DNA of 64,000 nt from Litorimonas haliclonae (GCF_965138505.1 NZ_CBCSCO010000003.1:62001-126000), one strand, 5' to 3'; positions 1 to 9,205 are shown, counted from the stretch's first letter. The notes: a model not told the origin generated them from the sequence alone. A program made the numbers and translations.

Positions 1-1084
1 TATCGTCAAACCCTTTAAGTCAGAGAAGTTGATTGTCACGGTCTCGCGGGCGCTTGAAAATGCCAGGTTGCGACAGGAAAATGAAGAGTTAAAGGGCCGC
101 ACCCAGACTGATACGACTTTGGTCGGAACGTCCACTATTGTTCAGCAATTACGGTCGAAAATTGAACGGATTGCCGCGACGAATTCACGGGTTTTGATTA
201 CAGGGCCTTCGGGGTCTGGAAAAGAGCTTATTGCCCGACTTCTCCATGCACAGTCCAGACGCGCGGACGGGCCTTTCAAGGCCGTCAATGCGGCGTCTAT
301 GGTGCCAGAGCGGGTAGAAGAAGAATTATTTGGGGTCGAAGACGCCGACGGTGCCGTGGTAAAAACAGGGCTGTTGGAGTCCGCTCATAACGGAACGCTT
401 TATGTTGATGAAGTGGCGGATATGCCCTCTGAAACTCAAGGTAAATTGCTTCGGCTCTTGGTTGAACAGCGCTTTCACAGGCTTGGGGGGAGCCAAGATG
501 TACAAGTTGACGTTCGGGTTATTACGTCCAGTTCCCATGATTTATTGAATGACGTGGAAGCAGGGAATTTCCGTGAGGATCTGTTTCACCGTTTGAACGT
601 CATGCCTCTAGAGTCCTCTCCGCTGAGTGAGCGCCGCGAAGACATTCCGCTCTTGGTGGAACATTTTATCTCCCAACTTGCGGCGTCTACAGGGCTTCCG
701 GCGCGAGAAATTGGACCGGATGCGATGGCGGCTTTGCAGGCTCATGACTGGCCCGGAAATGTAAGACAGCTCCGAAATAATGTTGAACGCTTGTTGATTT
801 TGGCAACGGGAGAGCCCGGCCAACCTATTACTTTGGCGACGTTGCCCCCCGAAGTATCTGTTGTCCGGCCATCGGGCGGACCTGCGGAGTCAGAGAAAAT
901 GATTTCAATGCCCCTACGGGATGCGAGAGAGCATTTCGAACGGGAATACCTACAAGCGCAAATAGACCGCTTTGACGGGAATATTTCACGCACAGCAAGT
1001 TTTGTCGGTATGGAGCGTTCAGCCTTGCACCGAAAGCTAAAGTCGCTAGGTTTGGGCGCAAATGGGCGTGATGACGCCTCCTGA
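1..1084 (+). CDS. ntrX: NtrX-type nitrogen response regulator, 5' end off the window
   Basis: Response regulator of the NtrY/NtrX two-component system, which in alphaproteobacteria links nitrogen status, redox and envelope physiology to transcription. The frame is open from base 2. The first visible residues (IVKPFKSEKL) are the end of a receiver domain, with its conserved Lys-Pro pair, so only the N-terminal receiver is missing. An AAA+ domain follows, with Walker A GPSGSGKE and an arginine-rich FREDLFHRLNV segment. A C-terminal Fis-type helix-turn-helix ends the protein (NISRTASFVGMERSALHRKLKSL). The GAFTGA loop that contacts sigma-54 is replaced by ELFGVEDADGAV, as is usual in NtrX, so activation through sigma-54 is doubtful. 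It precedes trkA by 40 bases, a common alphaproteobacterial order. An ORF caller would start it at the TTG at 29, but that is an internal codon. Confidence 0.93.
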   Translation, partial: IVKPFKSEKLIVTVSRALENARLRQENEELKGRTQTDTTLVGTSTIVQQLRSKIERIAATNSRVLITGPSGSGKELIARLLHAQSRRADGPFKAVNAASMVPERVEEELFGVEDADGAVVKTGLLESAHNGTLYVDEVADMPSETQGKLLRLLVEQRFHRLGGSQDVQVDVRVITSSSHDLLNDVEAGNFREDLFHRLNVMPLESSPLSERREDIPLLVEHFISQLAASTGLPAREIGPDAMAALQAHDWPGNVRQLRNNVERLLILATGEPGQPITLATLPPEVSVVRPSGGPAESEKMISMPLRDAREHFEREYLQAQIDRFDGNISRTASFVGMERSALHRKLKSLGLGANGRDDAS

Positions 1085-1124
1085 TAAATGCCGGGGCCGA
1101 GCCCCGATCACAATGTGAGGGCTC

Positions 1125-2498
1125 ATGCGGGTCATAATTTGCGGTGCAGGGCGAGTTGGTTACGGGCTTGCTGCGCGCCTTGCAGCTGAAAACAATACGG
1201 TTACGGTGATCGAGTTGTCGCCGGATCTTATCCGTCAGATTACGACAGATTTGGACGTGCGAGGCGTCATCGGAAACGGCGCCCATCCAGATGTTCTTGT
1301 CCGGGCTGGCATCCGAAATACGGATATGATTATCGCGGTTACCCACGCCGATGAGGTCAATATGGTCTCCTGCCAAGTGGCGCATTCGCTCTTTGACGTT
1401 CCCACAAAAATTGCTCGGGTGAGGGCGCAGAGCTATCTTAACAGTCAATGGAATGATCTTTACAGCCGCGAAAACATGCCAATCGATATTATTATTTCTC
1501 CGGAAATAGAGATTGGTAAAGCGATTGTTAGGCGATTGAACACTCCAGGAGCTTTCAATGTCGTGCCATTTGGAAACGGGCAGGTTCTGCTCTTGGGTGT
1601 CCAAATCGACGAGGATTGTCCGATCGTTGATACCCCAATCCGTCAAATCCCGGACTTATTTGAGGGGCTCCACGCCGCGATTGTCGGTATTAAACGAGAT
1701 GGTTTGGTCTTCGCGCCAACTTCTGATGATCCGCTTAATGTAGGGGATGATGCTTATATAATCACCAAGTCTGAACATGCGGCGCGTCTGTTGGAAGTGA
1801 TCGGGAACCATGAAGCCAAGGCGAGACACGTCGTGATCATCGGGGCCGGAAATGTCGGAACCTATGTCGCGCGTGAGCTAGAGGCCGTCTCAGGTATGCG
1901 TGTACGTATGATTGAATACAACAAAGACCGCGCGGAGAAGGCTGCGGATGAGTTATCAAAGACGGTTGTTCTTAACGGTGACGCAATGGACGCGAATATT
2001 CAGGATGAAGCCGGCGTTTCCAATTCGGAAATGGTTATCTGCTTGACCAATGACGATAAAATCAACATTCTTTCTGCCGTTCTGGCTAAAAAACTTGGGG
2101 CAAATCATACGATTAGCCTTATCAATGAAGTGTCAATGCAGGATATGCAGAAAGAACTCGGCATCGATATGGTCATCGATCCGCGGGCAAGTACAATTTC
2201 TTCTATTTTGCGCCACGTTCGTCGCGGCCGGATATTGGACGTTTATTCGCTTGAACAGGGCGGCGCTGAAGTCATGGAGGGCGAAGTCCTGGAGACGTCG
2301 CCTCTCGCCGGAAAAACGCTGCGGGAGGCAGAATTACCTGACGATATTACGATTGGCGCTGTCATTCATGAGGGCAAAGTTTTGTTCCCAACGCCTGACT
2401 TACTCGTCCGTCAGGGCGACAAAGTAATTTTGCTCGCCGAACGGTCCGCAATGAAAGCCATTGAAGCCATGTTCCGGGTCAGCACGGATTATTTTTAA
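1125..2498 (+). CDS. trkA: Trk potassium uptake regulatory subunit TrkA
   Basis: Cytoplasmic NAD(H)-binding gating subunit of the Trk K+ transporter. The 457-residue protein has the classic duplicated layout of RCK-N, RCK-C, RCK-N, RCK-C. The first Rossmann motif is GAGRVGYGLA at residue 7 and the second is GAGNVGTYVA near residue 240. Each is followed by an acidic residue at the end of the second strand (VIELS and MIEYN), which fits NAD(H) binding. The length agrees with E. coli TrkA (458). The ATG at 1125 is preceded by GTGAGGG-like purines. trkH follows after 67 bases and is presumably co-transcribed, so channel and gate are encoded together. Confidence 0.96.
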   Translation: MRVIICGAGRVGYGLAARLAAENNTVTVIELSPDLIRQITTDLDVRGVIGNGAHPDVLVRAGIRNTDMIIAVTHADEVNMVSCQVAHSLFDVPTKIARVRAQSYLNSQWNDLYSRENMPIDIIISPEIEIGKAIVRRLNTPGAFNVVPFGNGQVLLLGVQIDEDCPIVDTPIRQIPDLFEGLHAAIVGIKRDGLVFAPTSDDPLNVGDDAYIITKSEHAARLLEVIGNHEAKARHVVIIGAGNVGTYVARELEAVSGMRVRMIEYNKDRAEKAADELSKTVVLNGDAMDANIQDEAGVSNSEMVICLTNDDKINILSAVLAKKLGANHTISLINEVSMQDMQKELGIDMVIDPRASTISSILRHVRRGRILDVYSLEQGGAEVMEGEVLETSPLAGKTLREAELPDDITIGAVIHEGKVLFPTPDLLVRQGDKVILLAERSAMKAIEAMFRVSTDYF

Positions 2499-2565
2499 AA
2501 TGATATTGCTTCGGATTGTTTTCGGTCAGACAACGCTATGGCGTCTGAGGCGACGGGCTTAGTCA

Positions 2566-4005
2566 ATGGCCATCACCCGAATAATCTATTGGCTTGGATG
2601 CGCGGTGATTTTGATTGCCGTTATGATGGCAGCCACTTGCTTGGTTGCGCTACTCATGGCTGACCTGAAAATGGTTGCCGTGATGGGCGTAACAGCCATC
2701 GGTTTGAGCGTATTGGGCTCTTTATTCGTTCTTACAACCTCCAAAACGCCTTCCAGAGAAACAAATAGTGACGCTTTAATTTTTCTATTATTGTTCTGGG
2801 GACTTATCCCTATCGGCGCTGCCATACCCTATTGGCTTACTTTTCCTGAGCTAGGGTTTTTACGAGGATACTTCACGGCTGTCAGCGCTATTACTACAAC
2901 CGGCGCAAATGGGTATGTCGTAGAGACTTTGCCGTCCACATTGGTTTACTGGCAGTCTTTTCTTCAGTTTTTTGGAGGGGTATGTGTCGCGACCTTTGCC
3001 GTGGTTGTACTTGCGGCGCTAAATTTAACCGGAACAGGCGTTCATCGTTCCGCGCTATTTACGCTCAAAAAGGGAGAGCTTTTTACGCGTTTAATTGGAA
3101 TTGGACGTGTCGTTGCGGGGGTTTACGCTTTGATTGCGTTTGTCTGCTTTATCTTAATGGCTTTGGGCGGCGCCCCGGTTTTCGAAGCGCTTTGTCTGTC
3201 ATTAAGCGGCATATCAACAGGCGGAATGACGCCGCGTTCAGAAGATTTATCCCTTTATATTCCGCGCTTTTCCACACTTGTACTCGTTCTTGCCTGCGGC
3301 TTTGGGGCGATGAATGTCTCCGTGATTTGGGATGTCCTACGTCTGAGGAGCTGGGTAAATATTAAGCGTCTCGTGACGAATATAGAGCACAGAACTTTAA
3401 TTGCGATGGGGGTGGGACTTACCCTTTTTGGTTTGTTTTATGCCGGGTTGCAGAATCTGTTCCCACTCTTCGTAGAAGCGGTCTTCTTTGTCAGTACAGC
3501 AGGGTTTGTGTATGACCCTATCAGCTTAGAACAAATCCCAAGTGTGGTTTTGATTTCTATTGCGCTGGTGGGGGGCTCGGCTTTGTCCACGGCTGGGGGG
3601 CTCAAAATTATTCGTATCATTTTATTATTTAAACAGCTTGCCACTGACATTAGTCGGTCTTCCCATCCGTCACGCGTCCTGCCTGTTCAATTCAAACACC
3701 GGCGCGTACCGGATCGGGCCTTTTTGTCTATCTGGTTGTACTTCTTTGGATATACGCTCGTTTTTGGTGCCGGAATTGTGTGGTTAGGCGCGGCGGGCCT
3801 TAATTTTACCGACTCAACGACGATCAGTGTCGCTTCGCTCGCTAATATTGGGCCTCTCTTACCTTCGACTCTACCCGACACAGGTCTGACTTGGCCTGAC
3901 CTAACTCAGATGCAAATGCTTGTGTCTTCCGCTCTAATGCTCATAGGGCGTGTTGAAGTCTTGGCCGTTCTGGTTCTCATGACGCCTTCATTCTGGCGGC
4001 AATAG
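2566..4005 (+). CDS. trkH: Trk potassium uptake membrane subunit TrkH
   Basis: Integral membrane K+-translocating subunit that forms the pore with TrkA as its cytoplasmic gate. The 479 residues are highly hydrophobic, with about ten or more membrane segments. The four pseudo-symmetric selectivity-filter loops are recognisable as TTTGANGY, STGGMTPR, STAGFVYDP and ANIGPLLP. The C-terminus (LIGRVEVLAVLVLMTPSFW) is the standard TrkH end. The ATG at 2566 lies 67 bases after trkA. The length agrees with TrkH/TrkG (about 480). Confidence 0.95.
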   Translation: MAITRIIYWLGCAVILIAVMMAATCLVALLMADLKMVAVMGVTAIGLSVLGSLFVLTTSKTPSRETNSDALIFLLLFWGLIPIGAAIPYWLTFPELGFLRGYFTAVSAITTTGANGYVVETLPSTLVYWQSFLQFFGGVCVATFAVVVLAALNLTGTGVHRSALFTLKKGELFTRLIGIGRVVAGVYALIAFVCFILMALGGAPVFEALCLSLSGISTGGMTPRSEDLSLYIPRFSTLVLVLACGFGAMNVSVIWDVLRLRSWVNIKRLVTNIEHRTLIAMGVGLTLFGLFYAGLQNLFPLFVEAVFFVSTAGFVYDPISLEQIPSVVLISIALVGGSALSTAGGLKIIRIILLFKQLATDISRSSHPSRVLPVQFKHRRVPDRAFLSIWLYFFGYTLVFGAGIVWLGAAGLNFTDSTTISVASLANIGPLLPSTLPDTGLTWPDLTQMQMLVSSALMLIGRVEVLAVLVLMTPSFWRQ

Positions 4006-4120
4006 GGTTTACAGAACTGTTATAGAGAAAATACTTGCTTCGCAGGCTTTAATCCAGATAAAGCTCCCTTGTGTGTTGTGCGCAATCAACTCCTAAAAAG
4101 AAAAATAAGGGACAATTTCA

Positions 4121-4378
4121 ATGTCATCCGATCGTAAACAGAATTTGCAAGACACTTTTCTTAATTCCGTGCGTAAGTCCAAGACGACCCTGACGATTTT
4201 CCTCGTTAATGGTGTGAAATTGCAAGGCGTTGTCACCTGGTTTGACAGCTTCTGTGTTTTGCTACGCCGTGACGGACAAGTACAACTGGTTTATAAACAT
4301 GCGATCTCTACTATTATGCCTTCAGGTCCGGTTCAGCTCTTCGACCCCGAAGTCGTTGATGACGAAGACGAAGATTAA
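4121..4378 (+). CDS. hfq: RNA chaperone Hfq
   Basis: Sm-like hexameric RNA chaperone that pairs small RNAs with mRNAs. The 85 residues contain the Sm1 segment (LNSVRKSKTTLTIFLVNGVKLQGVVTWFDSF) and the Sm2 segment with YKHAISTIMP, where the YKHA lysine and histidine line the proximal RNA-binding face. The short acidic tail (DDEDED) is typical of alphaproteobacterial Hfq. The 115-base gap upstream probably holds its own promoter; an AAGGGA ribosome site lies about 10 bases before the ATG. hflX follows after 44 bases, the hfq-hflX pairing being widely conserved. Confidence 0.97.
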   Translation: MSSDRKQNLQDTFLNSVRKSKTTLTIFLVNGVKLQGVVTWFDSFCVLLRRDGQVQLVYKHAISTIMPSGPVQLFDPEVVDDEDED

Positions 4379-4422
4379 GCAACTCCGACCTATTACCGAC
4401 ATTTTTTTACTGAAAGTCAGTC

Positions 4423-5739
4423 ATGCTTGAGCGGGAAATACCTCGCGAGAAAGCGCTTGTCCTGCATCCTCGGTTTGCCAATGAACGGGCCGGAGATGCC
4501 GATTATGATTTGGAAGAAGCGATTGGCCTGACGGAGGCTCTTGATGCTGAGTGCGTTGAGTCCCGGATTATCCCTATACGTGAACTTCGCGCTTCAAATT
4601 TCTTTGGGAAGGGACAAATCGAAGAAATTTCTTCTGTCATTCAGGCGAGCGAAGCTACGCTTACGATTGTCAATGCGGCCTTGTCCCCAATTCAGCAACG
4701 CAACCTCGAACGAGACTGGAAGTGCAAAGTCATTGACCGTACCGGCCTCATTCTTGAAATTTTCGGACTTCGCGCGGCCACAAAGGAAGGCCGCTTGCAA
4801 GTCGAACTGGCGCGCTTGGGCTATGAACGATCCCGGCTTGTGAGAACTTGGACCCATTTGGAACGACAACGCGGAGGACAGGGTTTCCTGGCCGGACCCG
4901 GCGAAACACAGATCGAAAGTGACCGCCGTATCCTGAACGATAAAATCACCAAGCTGCGCCGTGATTTGGAAAATGTGCGCCGTACACGCGGCCTGCAACG
5001 TAAAAAGCGCGAGCGCGCCCCGGAGCGGGTCGTGGCGTTGGTCGGCTATACGAATGCGGGGAAGTCAACCTTATTCAACGCCCTGACGACAGGCGGAGTG
5101 ATGGCTAAAGATATGCTCTTTGCGACGCTGGACACAACCCACCGCGTTTTACCTTTGCCGTCCGGCCAATCTGCTATTTTGTCTGACACGGTGGGTTTCA
5201 TTTCGGATTTGCCGACGGACTTGATCACGGCTTTCCGGGCGACATTAGAAGAAGTAAAAGACGCTGATGTACTTCTTCATGTACGTGATATTTCAGATCC
5301 TTTGACCGAGCGCCGCCGAGATGAAGTGCTGGACGTATTAGAACAGATTGAAGCGGGGCCTGAGCATGGCCAAGAAATTATTGAGGTGTGGAACAAGGCG
5401 GACTTGGTGATGGGGGCAGAGCGCGCCGCGCTTAATGAACGCGCGGCTGCAACGCTTGATTTTGAAGATATGATGAATGCTTATCTCGTCAGTTGTCTAA
5501 GCGGGGAAGGTCTTTCCGATTTACTCCACGGCGTAGAGACAGCGCTTAGTGTTAATGACCATACTTTGACTGTTACGATTGACCCCGCCAATTTTTCAGC
5601 CCGGGCTTGGCTTCATTCCCATGGAAATGTCTTGATGGAAGACATGCGTAAGTCCGGAAATGTAAATATGAGAGTTCGCCTCTCTGAGTCGGATAGTGGA
5701 AAATTTCGTTCTAATTATCCAAAATTGATAAACGACTAG
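4423..5739 (+). CDS. hflX: GTPase HflX
   Basis: Ribosome-associated GTPase that rescues or splits stalled or heat-damaged 70S ribosomes. The N-terminal HflX domain (about residues 1-185) contains NFFGKGQIEEI, the glycine-rich segment GGQGFLAGPGETQIE and a basic coiled linker. The G domain follows with G1 GYTNAGKST, G3 DTVGF and G4 NKAD, then a short C-terminal domain. The 438 residues match the family. It converges on mazG, with only 10 bases between the two stop codons, so there is little room for a terminator. Confidence 0.95.
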   Translation: MLEREIPREKALVLHPRFANERAGDADYDLEEAIGLTEALDAECVESRIIPIRELRASNFFGKGQIEEISSVIQASEATLTIVNAALSPIQQRNLERDWKCKVIDRTGLILEIFGLRAATKEGRLQVELARLGYERSRLVRTWTHLERQRGGQGFLAGPGETQIESDRRILNDKITKLRRDLENVRRTRGLQRKKRERAPERVVALVGYTNAGKSTLFNALTTGGVMAKDMLFATLDTTHRVLPLPSGQSAILSDTVGFISDLPTDLITAFRATLEEVKDADVLLHVRDISDPLTERRRDEVLDVLEQIEAGPEHGQEIIEVWNKADLVMGAERAALNERAAATLDFEDMMNAYLVSCLSGEGLSDLLHGVETALSVNDHTLTVTIDPANFSARAWLHSHGNVLMEDMRKSGNVNMRVRLSESDSGKFRSNYPKLIND

Positions 5740-5749
5740 GTCTAAATTT

Positions 5750-6526
5750 TTAGAGCTTTGTTTCTTCAGATTTCGCTGCTTGCCAATATAATTCCAAGGT
5801 TTCTAAATCCAAATCTTGAATAGACTCGCCTGCACGCTCTTCAACGCCCTTGAAGCGGCGGGAGAATTTCGCATTTGTGCGCCGAAGAGCGACTTCTGAG
5901 TCTACGCCCAGTTTTCGAGAGAGGTTGACGACCGAAAAAAGAAGGTCGCCAATTTCTTCTTCCATATCGGTGGGGTTACCTGTTTCTACTGCCTCTTTCA
6001 CTTCGTTTATTTCTTCGTTTATCTTGTCCCAAACGCCTGTCAGGTCAGGCCAATCAAAGCCGGACTTTGCCGCGCGTTTTTGAAGTTTCTGTGCCCGCAT
6101 CAAGGCCGGAAGGCCGAGGGCAACGCCGTCGAGACGGCTGGTTTGACCTTTGGCTGTCCGTTCAGCCTCCTTCAGTTTTTCCCAATTGCCCGGCACGGAG
6201 TCGACCTTCTCATCACCGAAAACATGCGGATGACGGCGCACCATTTTCTCAACTAGATCGTCCGTTACATCGTCGAGATTAAACGCGCCGGTTTCATCGG
6301 CCAGCTTTGAGTGGAACACGACTTGCAATAGAAGATCCCCTAATTCCTCGCGCAATGCGTCCATATCATTTTGTTCTATGGCGTCGACGACTTCGTAGGC
6401 TTCTTCGATGGTGTAAGGCGCAATAGATTCAAAACTCTGCTCGCGATCCCAAGGACATTCTGCGCGCAATCGTTCCATCAAATCCTTTACGCGTTCATAA
6501 GGCGTTTCTCCTTTAACCCCGGTCAT
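5750..6526 (-). CDS. mazG: Nucleoside triphosphate pyrophosphohydrolase MazG
   Basis: Hydrolyses NTPs and dNTPs to monophosphates, cleaning damaged nucleotides and influencing (p)ppGpp. There are two tandem MazG folds: the first has EEAYEVVDAI ... EELGDLLLQVVFH (residues about 35-75), the second has EEINEVKEAVE ... EEEIGDLLFSVVNLSRKL (about 170-215). The paired EExxE and ExxD acidic motifs bind magnesium. The 258 residues match E. coli MazG (263). Its ATG overlaps the TGA stop of ccmD (6523-6526), so it is translationally coupled to the cytochrome c maturation operon and is not an independent gene. Confidence 0.95.
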   Translation of the reverse strand: MTGVKGETPYERVKDLMERLRAECPWDREQSFESIAPYTIEEAYEVVDAIEQNDMDALREELGDLLLQVVFHSKLADETGAFNLDDVTDDLVEKMVRRHPHVFGDEKVDSVPGNWEKLKEAERTAKGQTSRLDGVALGLPALMRAQKLQKRAAKSGFDWPDLTGVWDKINEEINEVKEAVETGNPTDMEEEIGDLLFSVVNLSRKLGVDSEVALRRTNAKFSRRFKGVEERAGESIQDLDLETLELYWQAAKSEETKL

Positions 6527-6627
6527 AGTCTAGGCTTTCTCATCGTCCAAAGAACAAGCCCGATAACGCCCAAAAAACTTATGCCATATGCGGCTAGAAT
6601 AAACGGCGTGGTCGCTCCGTAATCCAT
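6523..6627 (-). CDS. ccmD: Heme exporter protein CcmD (34 residues)
   Basis: Very small single-pass membrane protein that completes the CcmABCD complex, which loads heme onto CcmE. Reading the reverse strand from the ATG at 6627 gives 34 codons ending in TGA at 6525-6523. The peptide begins MDYGATTPFILAAYGISF, has one hydrophobic span and ends in the basic tail MRKPRL, the usual CcmD layout. A strong ribosome site (AAGGAGG) lies just upstream, at the end of ccmC, whose TAA is one base away. The stop overlaps the ATG of mazG. Position between ccmC and the next gene, size and topology all support the call. Confidence 0.9.
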   Translation of the reverse strand: MDYGATTPFILAAYGISFLGVIGLVLWTMRKPRL

Positions 6628-6628
6628 C

Positions 6629-7369
6629 TTAGCCCTCCTTAAGGTCAATCGTCGCCGGCGCGGTTCTAGGCGCGCGGCGATTTTTCAGTTTTACTAAGTC
6701 GGCCTCAATGCTCCGCAGAGAGCACCACGCCAGGAGCGCCGTATATCCTGTCATCATGATAAAGAGCGGAATGAAAAATTCCGAAGGCATACCCGGCGCG
6801 CCGGGTTGAGACACAGAGGCGGGTTGATGCAAAGTGTTCCACCAATCCACCGAGAATTTAATGATCGGAATGTTGATGAAGCCCACCATGGCGACAATTG
6901 AGGCTAGACGGGCGCCTTTACGTTTATCTTCGATTATGCCCCAGAGCAGAAGGTAACCCGCATAAATAAAGGCGAGAACGAGAACAGAAGTCATGCGGGC
7001 ATCCCATTGCCACCAAGTTCCCCAAGCGGGCCGCCCCCAAAGACTTCCGGTTGCTAGGCAGAGCAGCGCAAAGACAAGTCCGGGGATGGCCAGACTGCGC
7101 GCGGCGCTATCGGCCAAAGGGTGGCGCCAAACAAAACTAATCAGACTGCAAACTGCCAAGGCTGTGTAGGCGGCAAGGGCGCACCAAGCCGCTGGAACAT
7201 GGACATAGAGCATTCTGACGCCTTCGCCGTGAAGGTCAGCAGCGGGAGAGCTTATCAGCCCCATATAAGTTCCGACCACGAGACATAGAGCGGCAAGTCC
7301 GCCGCAAATCGGCGTCATCCATTTTGAGACCTTCCTAAAACGGGCAGGATTGGCGAGATAGGAAATCAT
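6629..7369 (-). CDS. ccmC: Cytochrome c maturation heme-handling protein CcmC
   Basis: Inner-membrane protein that presents heme to CcmE in system I cytochrome c maturation. The 246 residues have six predicted membrane segments. The periplasmic tryptophan-rich WWD-type region is visible as GRPAWGTWWQWDARMTS, flanked by the conserved histidines in YVHVPAAW and NTLHQPAS that ligand heme. Its start overlaps the end of ccmB by four bases (ATGA, 7366-7369), and ccmD follows one base after its stop. The length fits the family (about 240). Confidence 0.95.
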   Translation of the reverse strand: MISYLANPARFRKVSKWMTPICGGLAALCLVVGTYMGLISSPAADLHGEGVRMLYVHVPAAWCALAAYTALAVCSLISFVWRHPLADSAARSLAIPGLVFALLCLATGSLWGRPAWGTWWQWDARMTSVLVLAFIYAGYLLLWGIIEDKRKGARLASIVAMVGFINIPIIKFSVDWWNTLHQPASVSQPGAPGMPSEFFIPLFIMMTGYTALLAWCSLRSIEADLVKLKNRRAPRTAPATIDLKEG

Positions 7370-8037
7370 GAGGGCTCCAAATTTACACGAAGGGCCGCCG
7401 CAGAGGCCGGCAGTCCTATCGCGATTGAGAGTAAGCTTAGACCTGCGAGCAGGCGAATTTCAACTGCTCCCCAGCCTTCGGTCGAAAATGCCTGACCCGA
7501 TTCTAAGCCAAAAATCAGTAGAGGAACCAAGAAGGGCGTCACGAGAAGGACGGCCAGAAAACCTGCTCCTGTTCGAGCGCAGAAAATAGCGCCTGCCAGT
7601 GTTACATAGGCGGCCAGAGCCGGGGCGGCGAGGCCAAGAGCGAGTAGAGTTGCTAGTAGCGTTTCGCGGCTCAGGCCTAGCAACGTGCCGACCACAGGTG
7701 TGACAAGAAACAGGGGAAGAAAGCCGAGGCAAAGAAAGGCGGCCCATTTGGCCAGCGCTAACGTTAAAGGGGAAGTGCCGCTCATTAATATCTGAGTTAG
7801 CGTACCTTGACGGTAATCTGTTTGAAAAATCGTGGCAAAAGACAAGAGCATTGAAAATACGATCGCGAGCCAGAGGAGGGGAGCGGCGAGATGGCGTAGT
7901 TCTGACATTTGTCCGCCGAGCGCAATGGCGCAGAGGCTGATAAAGACAGCCATGAAAACGGCCCCCAGAATCCAGCTCCCGCCGGTTCTGAATGCTAGGC
8001 GGAGGTCTCGTCTTAAAATCGCTGTAAAGGCCCTCAT
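7366..8037 (-). CDS. ccmB: Heme exporter permease CcmB
   Basis: Membrane permease of the CcmAB ATPase that releases holo-CcmE from the CcmC complex. The 223 residues have about six hydrophobic segments and the family N-terminus (RRDLRLAFRTGGSW). The conserved FQTDYRQGTLTQIL segment, where E. coli CcmB has a similar FxxDxxDGtleql, is present. It overlaps ccmA by four bases at its start and ccmC by four bases at its end, a tightly coupled operon. Confidence 0.93.
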   Translation of the reverse strand: MRAFTAILRRDLRLAFRTGGSWILGAVFMAVFISLCAIALGGQMSELRHLAAPLLWLAIVFSMLLSFATIFQTDYRQGTLTQILMSGTSPLTLALAKWAAFLCLGFLPLFLVTPVVGTLLGLSRETLLATLLALGLAAPALAAYVTLAGAIFCARTGAGFLAVLLVTPFLVPLLIFGLESGQAFSTEGWGAVEIRLLAGLSLLSIAIGLPASAAALRVNLEPS

Positions 8038-8669
8038 TCAGCGACCTCTAACGTCAGAGTTTTGGCAGAGTGTCCTAGAATATCGGTTGGCAGATGGGTG
8101 GCAATTACGGCGATTCCGCCTTGTCCCAGATGGGCTGTAATCTCTTGGCTGAATAGTCCGCGCCCGGACGCGTCTAGGGCGGAGAAGGGTTCGTCCAATA
8201 ACCAAAGCGGGCGGCGGGCGATCAGAAGTTTGGCCAAGCTAAGCCGTTTCCTCTGTCCGAGTGACAGGGTCTCCGTCCGATTCTGCGCCATATCAGTCAA
8301 ACCCACCTTTGCCATCAGGTGTTCAATATTCTGACTGGAGGTATAAAGTTTCGAGGTGAAATTCAGCTCTTCCCAGACGCTTAACCCGCGACTGGCCCCA
8401 TCTGGTTGAACAATTAAGGACGAAGAGAAAAAGGGCGAATAACCCTTAAAAAAACTAATTTGGCCCTGACTGGGCTTGAGGAGACCAGCCAAGGCGAGCA
8501 GCAAACTTGTTTTTCCAATTCCGTTTTCTCCCAACACATATAGCAGATTTCCGGGTTTCAAAGTCAGAGAGAGATTTTCGAACAAAACCCTCCCGCCACG
8601 CCGCAGGGACACAGATTGGAGGCTGACCTCTAAGGGCTCCAGTTCTATTTTATCAGGGACGAACGTCAT
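8034..8669 (-). CDS. ccmA: Cytochrome c biogenesis ATP-binding protein CcmA
   Basis: Cytoplasmic ABC ATPase that pairs with CcmB in cytochrome c maturation. The 211 residues contain Walker A GENGIGKTS (about 48-56), the signature LSLGQRKRLSLAKL (about 136-149), Walker B LWLLDEPFSALD and the switch histidine in IATHLP. The size is typical. It is the first gene of the reverse operon ccmA-ccmB-ccmC-ccmD-mazG, divergent from ccmE with 77 bases between the starts, so promoters for both directions must lie in 8670-8746. Confidence 0.95.
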   Translation of the reverse strand: MTFVPDKIELEPLEVSLQSVSLRRGGRVLFENLSLTLKPGNLLYVLGENGIGKTSLLLALAGLLKPSQGQISFFKGYSPFFSSSLIVQPDGASRGLSVWEELNFTSKLYTSSQNIEHLMAKVGLTDMAQNRTETLSLGQRKRLSLAKLLIARRPLWLLDEPFSALDASGRGLFSQEITAHLGQGGIAVIATHLPTDILGHSAKTLTLEVAE

Positions 8670-8746
8670 CTCGCGGCTTATGGCTAAATTGACGCGTTAT
8701 GTCACGTCGCATTGCGCAGAGCCGGAGCTGTGGTAAAAGCGCGCTG

Positions 8747-9205
8747 ATGTCAGAGACCTTGAAACCCAAACGTATAAAACCTCCACACCGCAACCGTCGT
8801 CTCGCAGCGATTGCCGGATTCGGCACGTTGGTCGTGGGCGGGGTCGCGTTGATTGCGTCGGCTCTGGGGGATAACACCCAGTTCTTTTACAATCCTAGCG
8901 ATGTCGTGGCGGAAGGGTTTGTTCCCGGCTCCGAGACATTTCGGATGGGCGGCAAAGTTGTCGAAGGCTCTGTTGTGCGTAAAGCCGGATTGCTAACGGA
9001 ATTTACCGTTGCTGATTTCGAGCGGGAAATGCCTGCGCCAATTACAGTTTTACATAATGGCGTCCTGCCGGATTTGTTTCGAGAGGGGCAGGGCGTTGTT
9101 GTGACAGGGCAAGTCGCTGCAGACGGTATTTTTATGGCGTCTGAAGTTCTCGCAAAGCATGACGAAAACTATCAACCAAAAATCAATTACCAAGACGAAA
9201 AATAA
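8747..9205 (+). CDS. ccmE: Periplasmic heme chaperone CcmE
   Basis: Membrane-anchored heme chaperone that binds heme covalently and delivers it to apocytochrome c. It has a short basic cytoplasmic tail, one membrane anchor (LAAIAGFGTLVVGGVALIAS) and an OB-fold domain with ILPDLFREGQGVVVTGQ-like signatures (here VLPDLFREGQG). The heme-binding motif HDENY is close to the C-terminus (LAKHDENYQP). The reading frame is open from 8699, but the ATG at 8747 gives 152 residues, close to the family size, and places the anchor correctly, so it is preferred. It is divergent from ccmA. Confidence 0.93.
   Translation: MSETLKPKRIKPPHRNRRLAAIAGFGTLVVGGVALIASALGDNTQFFYNPSDVVAEGFVPGSETFRMGGKVVEGSVVRKAGLLTEFTVADFEREMPAPITVLHNGVLPDLFREGQGVVVTGQVAADGIFMASEVLAKHDENYQPKINYQDEK

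Noticed and set aside
828..1646. Long reverse-strand frame (272 codons) across the end of ntrX and trkA
   Set aside because: It lies entirely opposite two clearly identified genes, its protein shows no domain, and it is a shadow of their codon pattern.
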